Of a DNA stretch of 64,000 nucleotides, positions 57,630-64,000 are shown one piece after another (within the stretch, counting starts at the first letter, position 1; every line of letters begins with the position of its first letter). The notes under the pieces were generated by a model. It was not told the origin of the DNA. It was given only the letters and a program-made list of their open reading frames with translations, and made no database searches. A program made the translations under genes and the position numbers. This DNA is from Clostridium frigoris (GTDB lineage Bacteria > Bacillota > Clostridia > Clostridiales > Clostridiaceae): assembly GCF_018861865.1 (NCBI RefSeq), contig NZ_JAHLDV010000001.1, positions 163,955-227,954 of the forward strand, given 5' to 3'.

Positions 57630-57898
57630 TAATAAAGTATATTATACCATATATTAATTATAATAAGTATCATGTAACGACGGGTCCTAACAATTTTACA
57701 AAACTTTAATATTTCTCTAGTTCTATCCTGCTCTTTCGTTTCAGTTTGAGTACTAGCTTGGGTACTAGCTTGGGTACTAGCTTGGATAGTCAACGGAATT
57801 ATCGTCTTAAAAACATCACCTTCTATAAATATAGGCTCTGCTTCAGAATATATTTTATTGTATTCATATATATTGCTAACAATTAGTCTTATCTCATT
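57630..57898 (-). pseudogene. C-terminal remnant of an AlbA/RecG-like ATP-binding protein gene
   Basis: The minus-strand frame reads NEIRLIVSNIYEYNKI, EPIFIEGDVFKTIIPL, three QAST repeats, then TETKEQDRTREILKFC and RTRR, before degenerating. The order, a beta-strand ending in TIIPL, a Q/T-rich linker and a helix REILKFC leading to RTR, is typical of the C-terminus of Schlafen AlbA_2-domain regulators. No start codon or N-terminal part exists. The 3' end of the deacetylase overlaps it in another frame. The QAST repeats come from a 12-bp unit repeated three times (about 57750-57785). Confidence 0.55.
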
Positions 57899-58404
57899 GG
57901 AACTGTTAATCTATTAATAAACTTTGCCATACTGTAAAATGCACTAATATAAACCCTGTTTATATTATAGTAGCTATCAGTTACACCTGAGAACCCATTG
58001 TCTGTACTGATACCTAAGTTATATCCAGCTGCACGTACTGCACTCGCAGTTGAGCTGTTGTATGCACCACAAGGATATGCAACATGCATAACTTTTTTAG
58101 CTAACAACTTTTCTAACATTGCTTTAGATTTTTTTAGGGTAGCTACTTGTTTAGTATAGTTTAGGAGAGATAAGTTGTCATGATTCGCAGTATGACTCGC
58201 TACTATAAAGTTATCTTTATCCATTATCTTAAGTTGTGAGGAATTTAAAAAGTTTGTATGACCTATGCAGTTTGTAATCATAAATACAGTTGCTTTCTGA
58301 CCGTTAGCTTTTAACAATGGATAAGCTAATGTATAGTTGTCTACATATCCATCATCGAATGTTATAACTACTGGCTTTGATGGTAGTGCTATATGTTTTG
58401 ACAT
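57889..58404 (-). CDS. 5'-truncated polysaccharide deacetylase (NodB domain)
   Basis: 171 residues. The NodB motifs are present: TFDDGYVDN near residue 15-23 (metal-binding and catalytic Asp), SHTANHDNL (metal His pair at about 70-74) and YPCGAY. It begins only 13 residues before motif 1, without signal peptide or the usual ~100-residue N-terminal part. No ribosome binding site precedes ATG 58404, and the frame is closed nine codons further up. It is most likely the remains of a secreted peptidoglycan or glycan deacetylase. It could be expressed but would stay in the cytoplasm. Confidence 0.65.
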   Translation of the reverse strand: MSKHIALPSKPVVITFDDGYVDNYTLAYPLLKANGQKATVFMITNCIGHTNFLNSSQLKIMDKDNFIVASHTANHDNLSLLNYTKQVATLKKSKAMLEKLLAKKVMHVAYPCGAYNSSTASAVRAAGYNLGISTDNGFSGVTDSYYNINRVYISAFYSMAKFINRLTVPMR

Positions 58405-58481
58405 AATACTTATATCGACTATAACATTTTTTTCTTAATATAATAAAGTAATATTTACCTAATATTGTTAAAAATCCCATT

Positions 58482-58524
58482 AAAAAATTAAAAGCAATTA
58501 TGTAAATATTTATTTTTAAAAAAC
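58482..58524 (+). repeat. relic of a sigma-factor gene 3' end (direct repeat 1)
   Basis: About 40 bases match 62222-62264, the last codons and downstream sequence of the sigma-factor gene (KLKA-M, stop, then ATATTTATTTTTAAAAAA), with two internal mismatches. It lies directly before the DUF1659 gene, the usual partner of such sigma factors. Confidence 0.65.
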
Positions 58525-58586
58525 CGCACAAATAATTATTACTGCATATATATTAAGTGAAAACAAAATAAAAGGAGTGATTAATT

Positions 58587-58811
58587 ATGGCAGTTGTATC
58601 AACAAAGGTAGCAAGTGTTTTAAAACTTACAATGAAGACAGGTATAGACATCAATGGCAAAGATGTATTTGTTACAAAAAGTCTAGGTAATATAAGGGTT
58701 AATGCAGTTGACGAAGATATTTTCGTTATAGGACAGGCTATTTCTAAACTCAAAACTTATCCATTAGTTGGCATGGACAGACAAGATCAGAATAGCTTAG
58801 TTATGGAATAG
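58587..58811 (+). CDS. DUF1659 domain protein
   Basis: 74 residues: MAVVSTKVASVLKLTMKTG, then VTKSLGNIRVNAVDEDIFVIGQAISKL in parts. Small firmicute family of unknown function, nearly always encoded beside DUF2922, often after a sigma-70-type gene and before YvrJ. AAAGGAG precedes the ATG. Here only the last codons of the sigma gene remain upstream. Confidence 0.88.
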   Translation: MAVVSTKVASVLKLTMKTGIDINGKDVFVTKSLGNIRVNAVDEDIFVIGQAISKLKTYPLVGMDRQDQNSLVME

Positions 58812-58870
58812 GACTTTTAAACATTTAAGATCTAGTACCAAAACAAATTAATTTAAAGGGGGAAAATTAT

Positions 58871-59107
58871 ATGCATAAATTAGTTATGAGATTTTTAACA
58901 AGTATTGAGGGTAAGTATTTTACGTTAAGTGTAGACGACATTAAAACGGATGGAGATGGAGCACCAACTATAACTGAAGCTGAGGTAAATACTCTTATGG
59001 ATTTAGTAGTGTCAAAAAACATCTTTTTATCAACTAGTAGTGACTTAATTGGTAAGAAAGATGCTAAAGTAGTTACTACTGATACTAGCTCATTTGAAGT
59101 AGCTTAA
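58871..59107 (+). CDS. DUF2922 domain protein
   Basis: 78 residues: MHKLVMRFLTSIEGKYFTLS, ITEAEVNTLMDLVVSKNIF. Partner of DUF1659, function unknown. AAAGGGGG precedes the ATG, 59 bases after the DUF1659 stop. A 22-bp perfect hairpin terminates the pair. No YvrJ gene follows. Confidence 0.88.
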   Translation: MHKLVMRFLTSIEGKYFTLSVDDIKTDGDGAPTITEAEVNTLMDLVVSKNIFLSTSSDLIGKKDAKVVTTDTSSFEVA

Positions 59108-59126
59108 CTAATACTCGAGTGATTCT

Positions 59127-59177
59127 AACACAAATAAAACTCTCAGAGTTAAAATCTCTGAGAGTTTTATTTGTGTT
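59127..59177. terminator. strong bidirectional terminator
   Basis: A perfect 22-bp stem (59127-59148 with 59156-59177; core ACTCTCAGAG/CTCTGAGAGT) with loop TTAAAAT lies between convergent genes. A near copy is at 62268-62309. Confidence 0.85.
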
Positions 59178-59614
59178 TAATTTATATTTAATTTATATTT
59201 TATTAATTTTGCAGGAACACGAATTAAGGAACTAATTTGCTCAATATTTAGTTCACCATATCCTTGATCTTTAATATCATTATTGATTAGAATTTCGGCA
59301 GCAAATTTATCTGCTTGAATTTCAAATTTGTTTTTAACTTGCAATGGGTTTTCAATAAAGTAACTTATAGACATATTGCTATGAAGAATTGCATGACCAA
59401 GTTCATGAGCACAAACATATTTCATTTCATGTTCTTCAATCTCAGAATTTATGTGAATCATTTCACACCCATGTGTTCTCTGAAAAAATCCTTTTATTTC
59501 ATTTCCAAGATTACTTAATATAATTTTTATGTTCAGATGTTCACATAGTTCAAACGGATTTAAAGTACCATAGGTTACAAACAGAGATGAAACAGTTTCT
59601 TTAATAAAATTCAT
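59177..59614 (-). CDS. ImmA/IrrE-family metallopeptidase
   Basis: 145 residues. The zinc-protease motif HELGH is at 70-74 in CAHELGHAILH, with a downstream Glu in FEIQADKFAAEIL. Members cleave partner XRE repressors in mobile elements (ImmA/ImmR). The XRE gene is 22 bases upstream on the same strand, so the two form such a pair. Confidence 0.88.
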   Translation of the reverse strand: MNFIKETVSSLFVTYGTLNPFELCEHLNIKIILSNLGNEIKGFFQRTHGCEMIHINSEIEEHEMKYVCAHELGHAILHSNMSISYFIENPLQVKNKFEIQADKFAAEILINNDIKDQGYGELNIEQISSLIRVPAKLIKYKLNIN

Positions 59615-59636
59615 TGAATCCCCCTAAATAAAAGCA

Positions 59637-60071
59637 TTATTTGTTTTCTTCATTTTGCACTCTTTCTGCATAAGTAATTCCAATTCGTATAGCATTTGCT
59701 AGCGCTATTTTACTTGCCTTTGATAACATTTCTCCGTTTAACATAAGATCTGGCTCTGAAAAAATAATATCCATAGCATCTCTTACATCCGTTATTTCAG
59801 CAAAATCTGATGTTGGAGTTTTAGTAATATCTATAGCTTGTTCTTCCTCATCTACAAAAAAGCCTAAAGGAACTTCACACTTTTCTGCAATTTTATTTAA
59901 AAGAACATAGTTAGGATAAATTCTACCATTCTCAATATCACCAATATATCCTCTTGAAAGTTCTAAATCCACTGCTAACATGCTTTGAGTATATTTCCCA
60001 CCAATTATTTTGGATTTGTGCTTACGCGCTTTGTTTACTAATAAACCAATTTCTTTTTTAGATAAAACCAT
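59637..60071 (-). CDS. XRE-family repressor (ImmR-like)
   Basis: 144 residues. The helix-turn-helix is at about 25-70 (TQSMLAVDLELSRGYIGDIENGRIYPNYVLLNKIA in parts). The C-terminal half (90-140) would dimerise or be the cleavage target for the metallopeptidase. The gene is divergent from a Cro-like gene across a 229-base region with palindromic TGACG-type sites, as in phage or ICE switches. Confidence 0.88.
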   Translation of the reverse strand: MVLSKKEIGLLVNKARKHKSKIIGGKYTQSMLAVDLELSRGYIGDIENGRIYPNYVLLNKIAEKCEVPLGFFVDEEEQAIDITKTPTSDFAEITDVRDAMDIIFSEPDLMLNGEMLSKASKIALANAIRIGITYAERVQNEENK

Positions 60072-60108
60072 AACTACACCTCCAATAATAAAATTATGAA
60101 GTAATTAT

Positions 60109-60121
60109 ACGTCAATGACGT
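60109..60121. promoter_or_regulatory. palindromic operator
   Basis: ACGTCAATGACGT is a perfect 13-base palindrome in the divergent region. Related half-sites occur at 60197-60211 and 60271-60277. Confidence 0.6.
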
Positions 60122-60196
60122 TATTATGTCAATAAATTGAAGATAAATATAGTAAATAAATGTAAACAATGGATAATAACTACTTAAGAGGTTATT

Positions 60197-60211
60197 CGTC
60201 GTTAAATGACG
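60197..60211. promoter_or_regulatory. second operator-like site
   Basis: CGTCGTTAAATGACG is an imperfect palindrome (one mismatch) sharing CGTC/GACG half-sites with 60109-60121. A single half-site CGTCGTT lies at 60271, just before the rightward gene. Confidence 0.55.
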
Positions 60212-60300
60212 TCTTAATGGTTTTACAGGTAATACATTTTATGGTATATTGAATTAAAGAAGTTAATAAACGTCGTTATATAGTTATAGGGGGTATAAAA

Positions 60301-60570
60301 ATGATATTAGAAACACTTAATACACTTACTTGGTATAAAAAAATGGAAGTTTTAAGAGTAATGAAAGGATGGGGTCAAAGACAAGCCGGACTAAAATGTT
60401 TTACAACCAATAAAAATTATTGGCTCTGGGAAAAGGGTAAAAGTTATCCAAACCATTCAAGTAGGAGTTCAATAGCAAAAGCTTTTGGAGTAAACATGGA
60501 ATATTTATTCCCTCCAACTGATAAAATCACAAGTAATTTTATAAATAAAAAAAATGACAATAAAAATTAA
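60301..60570 (+). CDS. Cro-like helix-turn-helix protein
   Basis: 89 residues. The helix-turn-helix (about 18-65: MKGWGQRQAGLKCFTTNKNYWLWEKGKSYP in parts) has the XRE layout with a W-E-x-G-K-S-Y-P turn. It lacks a C-terminal sensor domain, as Cro-type or replication-control proteins do. It is preceded by ATAGGGGG, is the first gene of the rightward set, and the DnaD protein follows after 19 bases. Confidence 0.8.
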   Translation: MILETLNTLTWYKKMEVLRVMKGWGQRQAGLKCFTTNKNYWLWEKGKSYPNHSSRSSIAKAFGVNMEYLFPPTDKITSNFINKKNDNKN

Positions 60571-60589
60571 TTAAAAGGAGTAATAAATA

Positions 60590-61678
60590 ATGGCTAAATA
60601 TAGACAGCTTTATACGGAATTTTGGACTGATGCATTTGTGCTTGAGCTAGATTCACAGGAAAAACTTTTTTATTTGTATCTTTTAACGAATACAAAGTCT
60701 ACGCAGTGTGGAATATACGAGCTATCGCCTCGACTTATTTCACTAGAGACAGGATGTGACAAAGTAATTGTAGCCGACCTACTTAAAAAATTTTGTGATT
60801 ATAACAAGATTTTATACAGCGCACAGACGAATGAAATTATGGTATTAAATTGGATCAAATACAACGTTCCAAATAACTCCAATGTCCTTGCTTGTATAAA
60901 AAAAGAAGCTCTGAAAATCAAAAGTAAAGTATTACTAAAAATATTATATGAAAAATATGAAGCTGCCGGATTAGATGTAAATGATATTTTCAAAGGAATC
61001 ATTGTAAACGTTGCACCAATTGATGAAAATGCTATAGGTCCTATGGACTCAGAAAATTCAGAGGATCAAAACAATAATACAATTGTTATGGATGTTGCCA
61101 GCAAATCAGGTGAAAACTCAATTATTAAGCCCCTTAATAGCCCCTTGGTAGGGGCTATAAAGAGCCTACCAAGTAATAGAATAAGAAGTAATAAGCAAGA
61201 AGTAATAAATAAGGAACAAAAAATAATAAATAAAGAAGAAGTAGAAGTAGAAGAACTAGTTTTCGAAGAAAAAGTAATTACTAAATCAGAAAATACTGCT
61301 GCTACTGCTGTTGAAATAAAAACTATAATTAAAATATTTGAAGAAAATGTACATGCTATCACACCTTTGGTATATGAAAAAATACTAGATTTTACTAAGC
61401 TCGTAAGTGATAAAGTCATAATTATGGCTATAACCGAGGCCGTTAATTATAATGCCAAAAGCATTAAATATATCTCACAAGTTATCAATAGCTGGATAAG
61501 CAAAGGCATAAAAACTGCTGAGCAGGTAATTGCCTATCAGAAAAAATGGACTAGCAGTAGCAGAAGTAGCAGCAACTATAATGAATCTCGTTACGTGAAA
61601 AGTGAAAGATTTTGCGACTACGAACAGAGAACCTACGATTTTGATCTTTTGGAAAAACAACTACTTGGGATAGCTTAA
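60590..61678 (+). CDS. DnaD-domain phage-type replication protein
   Basis: 362 residues. The N-terminal winged helix (1-110; YRQLYTEFWTDAFVLELDSQEKLFYLYLL in parts) resembles phage replisome organisers. A charged Asn/Lys/Glu/Val-rich linker (150-235) leads to a DnaD/DnaB_2 domain (about 240-320; ITEAVNYNAKSIKYISQVINSW, TAEQVIAYQ), which binds DNA and helps load the helicase. Repeated AATAAG-type stretches in the linker give runs of KEQKIINKEEVEVEE. No helicase loader or phage structural genes follow, so it is an isolated remnant of a mobile element. AAAAGGAG precedes the start. Confidence 0.85.
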   Translation: MAKYRQLYTEFWTDAFVLELDSQEKLFYLYLLTNTKSTQCGIYELSPRLISLETGCDKVIVADLLKKFCDYNKILYSAQTNEIMVLNWIKYNVPNNSNVLACIKKEALKIKSKVLLKILYEKYEAAGLDVNDIFKGIIVNVAPIDENAIGPMDSENSEDQNNNTIVMDVASKSGENSIIKPLNSPLVGAIKSLPSNRIRSNKQEVINKEQKIINKEEVEVEELVFEEKVITKSENTAATAVEIKTIIKIFEENVHAITPLVYEKILDFTKLVSDKVIIMAITEAVNYNAKSIKYISQVINSWISKGIKTAEQVIAYQKKWTSSSRSSSNYNESRYVKSERFCDYEQRTYDFDLLEKQLLGIA

Positions 61679-61710
61679 TAAATAAGAAATTAAAAGGCGG
61701 TGCTGTATCT

Positions 61711-62244
61711 ATGGAAAAACTTGTTGAAAAAGCTAAAAACGGCGACAGAGGTGCTACAGAGCTTATAATCGGAAAGTTTAACTACCTTATATTCAAAGAG
61801 TCTTCAAGGTATCACATTCCAGGCTATGACACCCAAGATTTAATTCAACATGGTTATCTTTCGGTGATAAAAGCTATAGCCCTATATAAACTAGGCAGTA
61901 ACAGCTTTAACGGGTATTGCATCAACGCCATAAGAATGAACTTTAGGGCACTTTTAAAAGGAGAAATTAAGCACTTTCGCGAAGTCCCAAACAGTAATAT
62001 GATAGACTTTGACGCCCAGGAGCATTATGAATTCACCTTGGAGGATGAAGTAATCGCCTACGATGAGGCTAAGAATTTATATATTGCTCTTAATACTCTT
62101 GAGCCATTTGAACGTTACATCATTGAAAGATATTATATTATGGGACACTCCCTTACAGAAATAGCTAGCACAACTGATAAAAGTTATCATCAATATGTGA
62201 GGATTAAGAAAAAAGCCCTTGAAAAATTAAAAGCAAATATGTAG
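61711..62244 (+). CDS. RNA polymerase sigma-70-like factor
   Basis: 177 residues. Region 2 (about 20-80; DTQDLIQHGYLSVIKAIALYKLGSNSFNGY in parts) and region 4 (about 130-175; LEPFERYIIERYYIMGHSLTEIASTTD) are present, with no region 1 or 3. It belongs to the small clostridial sigma factors usually encoded just before DUF1659/DUF2922. Here those genes lie 3 kb away and only the operon terminator follows. AAAGGCGG precedes the ATG. Possible role: late or element-specific transcription. Confidence 0.85.
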   Translation: MEKLVEKAKNGDRGATELIIGKFNYLIFKESSRYHIPGYDTQDLIQHGYLSVIKAIALYKLGSNSFNGYCINAIRMNFRALLKGEIKHFREVPNSNMIDFDAQEHYEFTLEDEVIAYDEAKNLYIALNTLEPFERYIIERYYIMGHSLTEIASTTDKSYHQYVRIKKKALEKLKANM

Positions 62245-62264
62245 ATATTTATTTTTAAAAAAAC
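62222..62264 (+). repeat. direct repeat 2 (sigma-gene 3' end)
   Basis: Matches 58482-58524 over about 40 bases, covering the last five codons and the downstream tail. Confidence 0.65.
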
Positions 62265-62267
62265 TCA

Positions 62268-62309
62268 AAAATAAAACTCTCAGAGTTAAAATCTCTGAGA
62301 GTATTATTT
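62268..62309. terminator. bidirectional terminator, near copy of 59127-59177
   Basis: AATAAAACTCTCAGAG pairs with CTCTGAGAGTATTATT (one mismatch) around the same loop TTAAAAT. It lies between the sigma-factor gene and the convergent acyltransferase gene. Confidence 0.8.
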
Positions 62310-62312
62310 ATG

Positions 62313-63374
62313 CTATATCTTGTCTGTTATGGATGTACCATCAGATTTGGGACCTTTCTTTGAAAATCTTTTACCTAATATGAATGGCATATAATTGTTG
62401 ATTACATAAATTATTGGGATCATAACTATCAAAGTTACCCCCACATGTATTATGCCATTTAACGTTACTATATATGATTTCTCACTACTTAAAAAACTAA
62501 TATGTGTTATTACTTTATCGATGATTGGATATAGTATCATTTGATGAAACGCAAAAAATATTATACTGTTTTTGCCTATATATATTAGTAATTTTGATTT
62601 CGGTAACAATCTACAAAAAATTAATGCTGCCATAATTCCAGTAATAGCTGACCCAAAGAATAAGAAATAATTACCGTATGTAATAGAAGACATATCCACG
62701 CGAGCATTTATATAAAGAACATTCAAATGTCCTATAATTACATTAATAATTAAAAACACAACTAAGTATTTTATACTCACAAGTTTACTTACCTTGTTTT
62801 CCATCCCTTTTATTAAATAACCTATACCGTAAAATACTACAGCAATAAATGCTACATCAAAGCTCCAAGGTAATGGCTTTCCAATATAAGTGTTGTAGAT
62901 ACCTCCAATAATTGCGCTAACTACTAAACATGTGATAATCTTTCTTTTATCATTTTTAGTCCATTTAACTATTAAGAAAAACATCATCTCACACATAAAC
63001 AAACAAACTATAAACCACAGTGTTCCATTATGTAGAGTACCATTGTTATATCTTAATGGTATGAGTGTTCCAATAAGTGATTTTAAAGGACTAACGTCTT
63101 GTTTATTATTGAATACAAAAAAATATATATACTCAATAAAAGAAAAACAAAAATACGGTATACCTATAGTTATAATCCTCTTTTTTAATAATGCTGAGAA
63201 TTTATTATATTTTACATTTGAAAATAAATATCCTGACATAAAGAAAAATAACGGTACATGAAATGTGTATACTTCCGCTTGAATAGGCAGCAAAATAGGC
63301 GCATGACCAAACATAACCAAAATCATTGCAAATCCCTTCGCCATATCAATCCAATTCAGTCTCTTGTTTTCCAT
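62313..63374 (-). CDS. acyltransferase 3 family membrane protein (OafA-like)
   Basis: 353 residues with about ten membrane helices. The N-terminus NWIDMAKGFAMILVMFGHAP carries the conserved Asp and His of this family; TFHVPLFFFMSGYLF and GTLWFIVCLFMCEM are typical. It acylates surface glycans or lipids using cytoplasmic acyl-CoA. Acceptor unknown. GAGGAACAAATT-type ribosome binding site precedes the ATG. Confidence 0.9.
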   Translation of the reverse strand: MENKRLNWIDMAKGFAMILVMFGHAPILLPIQAEVYTFHVPLFFFMSGYLFSNVKYNKFSALLKKRIITIGIPYFCFSFIEYIYFFVFNNKQDVSPLKSLIGTLIPLRYNNGTLHNGTLWFIVCLFMCEMMFFLIVKWTKNDKRKIITCLVVSAIIGGIYNTYIGKPLPWSFDVAFIAVVFYGIGYLIKGMENKVSKLVSIKYLVVFLIINVIIGHLNVLYINARVDMSSITYGNYFLFFGSAITGIMAALIFCRLLPKSKLLIYIGKNSIIFFAFHQMILYPIIDKVITHISFLSSEKSYIVTLNGIIHVGVTLIVMIPIIYVINNYMPFILGKRFSKKGPKSDGTSITDKI

Positions 63375-63677
63375 ATTAATTTGTTCCTCCTATAATAACC
63401 TTTTATTCGACATATTATCACATAAAAGAGAAGAACAACAAATAGCTTAAAAGGATTTACTAGCTATACTTCTTGTCATACAGTAATATTAGCGCTTTTC
63501 CTTAAGATTCCACCCAATTCCTATTATTATCAAGAAAATAATGAGAACGACCCATAAATTGTTAAATAAGTAATTCACTTAAGTGTTGTATTCCTTTACA
63601 TTAAGACTTATAATCTACTTATAAGGTTATGTTAGAAAAATTTATTAATAATTTTATTACGAAAGGGTGTAAAAGTT

Positions 63678-63857
63678 ATGATAAAATTTGTAATTATTGC
63701 AATTGTATTAACTAGTACATATATTATATTAAGTAGTTTAATGAAAGCAGCTGGTAAATCTGCTCCTACAATGCCAACAATCATCCCCACAATCACCCCT
63801 ATTTCAACACCATTAGCATTTCAAGTTTTTAACCACGTTAGATCTCACTGCATTTAA
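63678..63857 (+). CDS. small membrane peptide of unknown function (59 residues)
   Basis: The product starts MIKFVIIAIVLTSTYIILSS, a single membrane helix or signal, continues with a proline/threonine-rich stretch (PTMPTIIPTITPISTP) and ends NHVRSHCI. AAAGGGTG lies about eight bases before the ATG, and a terminator follows at 63892. Family not recognised. Confidence 0.5.
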   Translation: MIKFVIIAIVLTSTYIILSSLMKAAGKSAPTMPTIIPTITPISTPLAFQVFNHVRSHCI

Positions 63858-63891
63858 ATGTATATTTAAATAATTTTTTATATAAAGAAGG

Positions 63892-63940
63892 GGCTGTCTC
63901 AAAATGATTAAAAAATCATTTTAAGAGATAGCCTTTTTTT
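63892..63940 (+). terminator. intrinsic terminator
   Basis: GGCTGTCTC and AAAATGAT pair with ATCATTTT and GAGATAGCC (one G/U, a two-base bulge), followed by seven T. Confidence 0.8.
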
Positions 63941-63955
63941 CTTATTAATTTTAAT

Positions 63956-63993
63956 AAAAACATTAAAAAATTACTCTTTTAATGTTTTTTTTT
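63956..63993. terminator. possible second terminator at the window end
   Basis: AAAAACATTAAAA pairs with TTTTAATGTTTTT. It may serve a minus-strand gene beyond the window. AT-only stem, so weak support. Confidence 0.4.
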
Positions 63994-64000
63994 AATGCTA

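Noticed and set aside
57750..57790. Tandem 12-bp repeats as a possible CRISPR or iteron array
   Set aside because: Only three units without spacers; in the minus-strand frame they encode QAST repeats of a decayed gene linker.
58482..62309. Complete integrated element bounded by attachment sites
   Set aside because: The direct repeats coincide with a gene end and a terminator of a known gene set; no integrase lies between them, so a duplication with losses explains them better.
63885..63940. GGGGCTGTCTCAAAA as the end of an insertion sequence
   Set aside because: Such wording is common at IS ends, but here it forms a hairpin with a T-tract after a gene and no transposase or second end is present.

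Overview
The window reads as a chromosomal segment of a low-GC, spore-forming Clostridium sensu stricto. It is very AT-rich, uses GGAGG-type ribosome binding sites, and carries a Spo0A homologue, the clostridial DUF1659/DUF2922 pair, MurT/GatD and several firmicute surface-protein families. No rRNA, tRNA, CRISPR array or intact insertion sequence was found. The species cannot be named from the sequence alone.

Layout. 0.2-2.3 kb: murT-gatD (lipid II amidation). 2.3-2.95 kb: a palindromic repeat element. 2.95-9.2 kb, minus strand: two paralogous XRE-TPR regulators, a small YtxH-like protein, a soluble PAS histidine kinase and RNase HI. 9.5-11.3 kb: an FtsH protease behind a short leader ORF, then a second copy of the palindromic element. 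11.7-16.7 kb, minus: rhomboid protease, HD-GYP protein, an unknown protein, a Fur/PerR-type regulator, PepD dipeptidase and MntP. 17-18 kb: CorA transporter.

18-48 kb is dominated by envelope proteins. Four secreted proteins (at 18.1, 28.6, 34.8 and 43.7 kb) begin with the same ~80-residue module. One is little more than the module, one carries an HtrA-like protease, and two are ~900-1000-residue Ig-like proteins. Interleaved are two SLAP-type proteins, a pair of related membrane-anchored proteins, an SLH-domain protein with an internal duplication, an RND efflux pair, tandem YhgE/Pip membrane proteins, a diguanylate cyclase, TcaA-like zinc-ribbon proteins (one decayed behind an in-frame stop) and a Spo0A-like regulator with a sigma-H-type promoter and a perfect 0A box. 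The grouping suggests a cell-surface assembly locus with developmental control. That is inference.

48-57 kb: a GT39 membrane glycosyltransferase, then a ribose operon transcribed K-D-A-C-B-R from a consensus promoter with operator half-sites at the expected start point. 57-62.3 kb is a scarred accessory region: VanZ-like protein, a decayed AlbA/RecG-like gene tail, a 5'-truncated polysaccharide deacetylase, DUF1659/DUF2922, an ImmA/ImmR-like pair with palindromic operators, a DnaD-domain replication protein and a sigma factor. Repeats show a rearranged duplication here. The window ends with an acyltransferase and an unannotated 59-residue membrane peptide gene.
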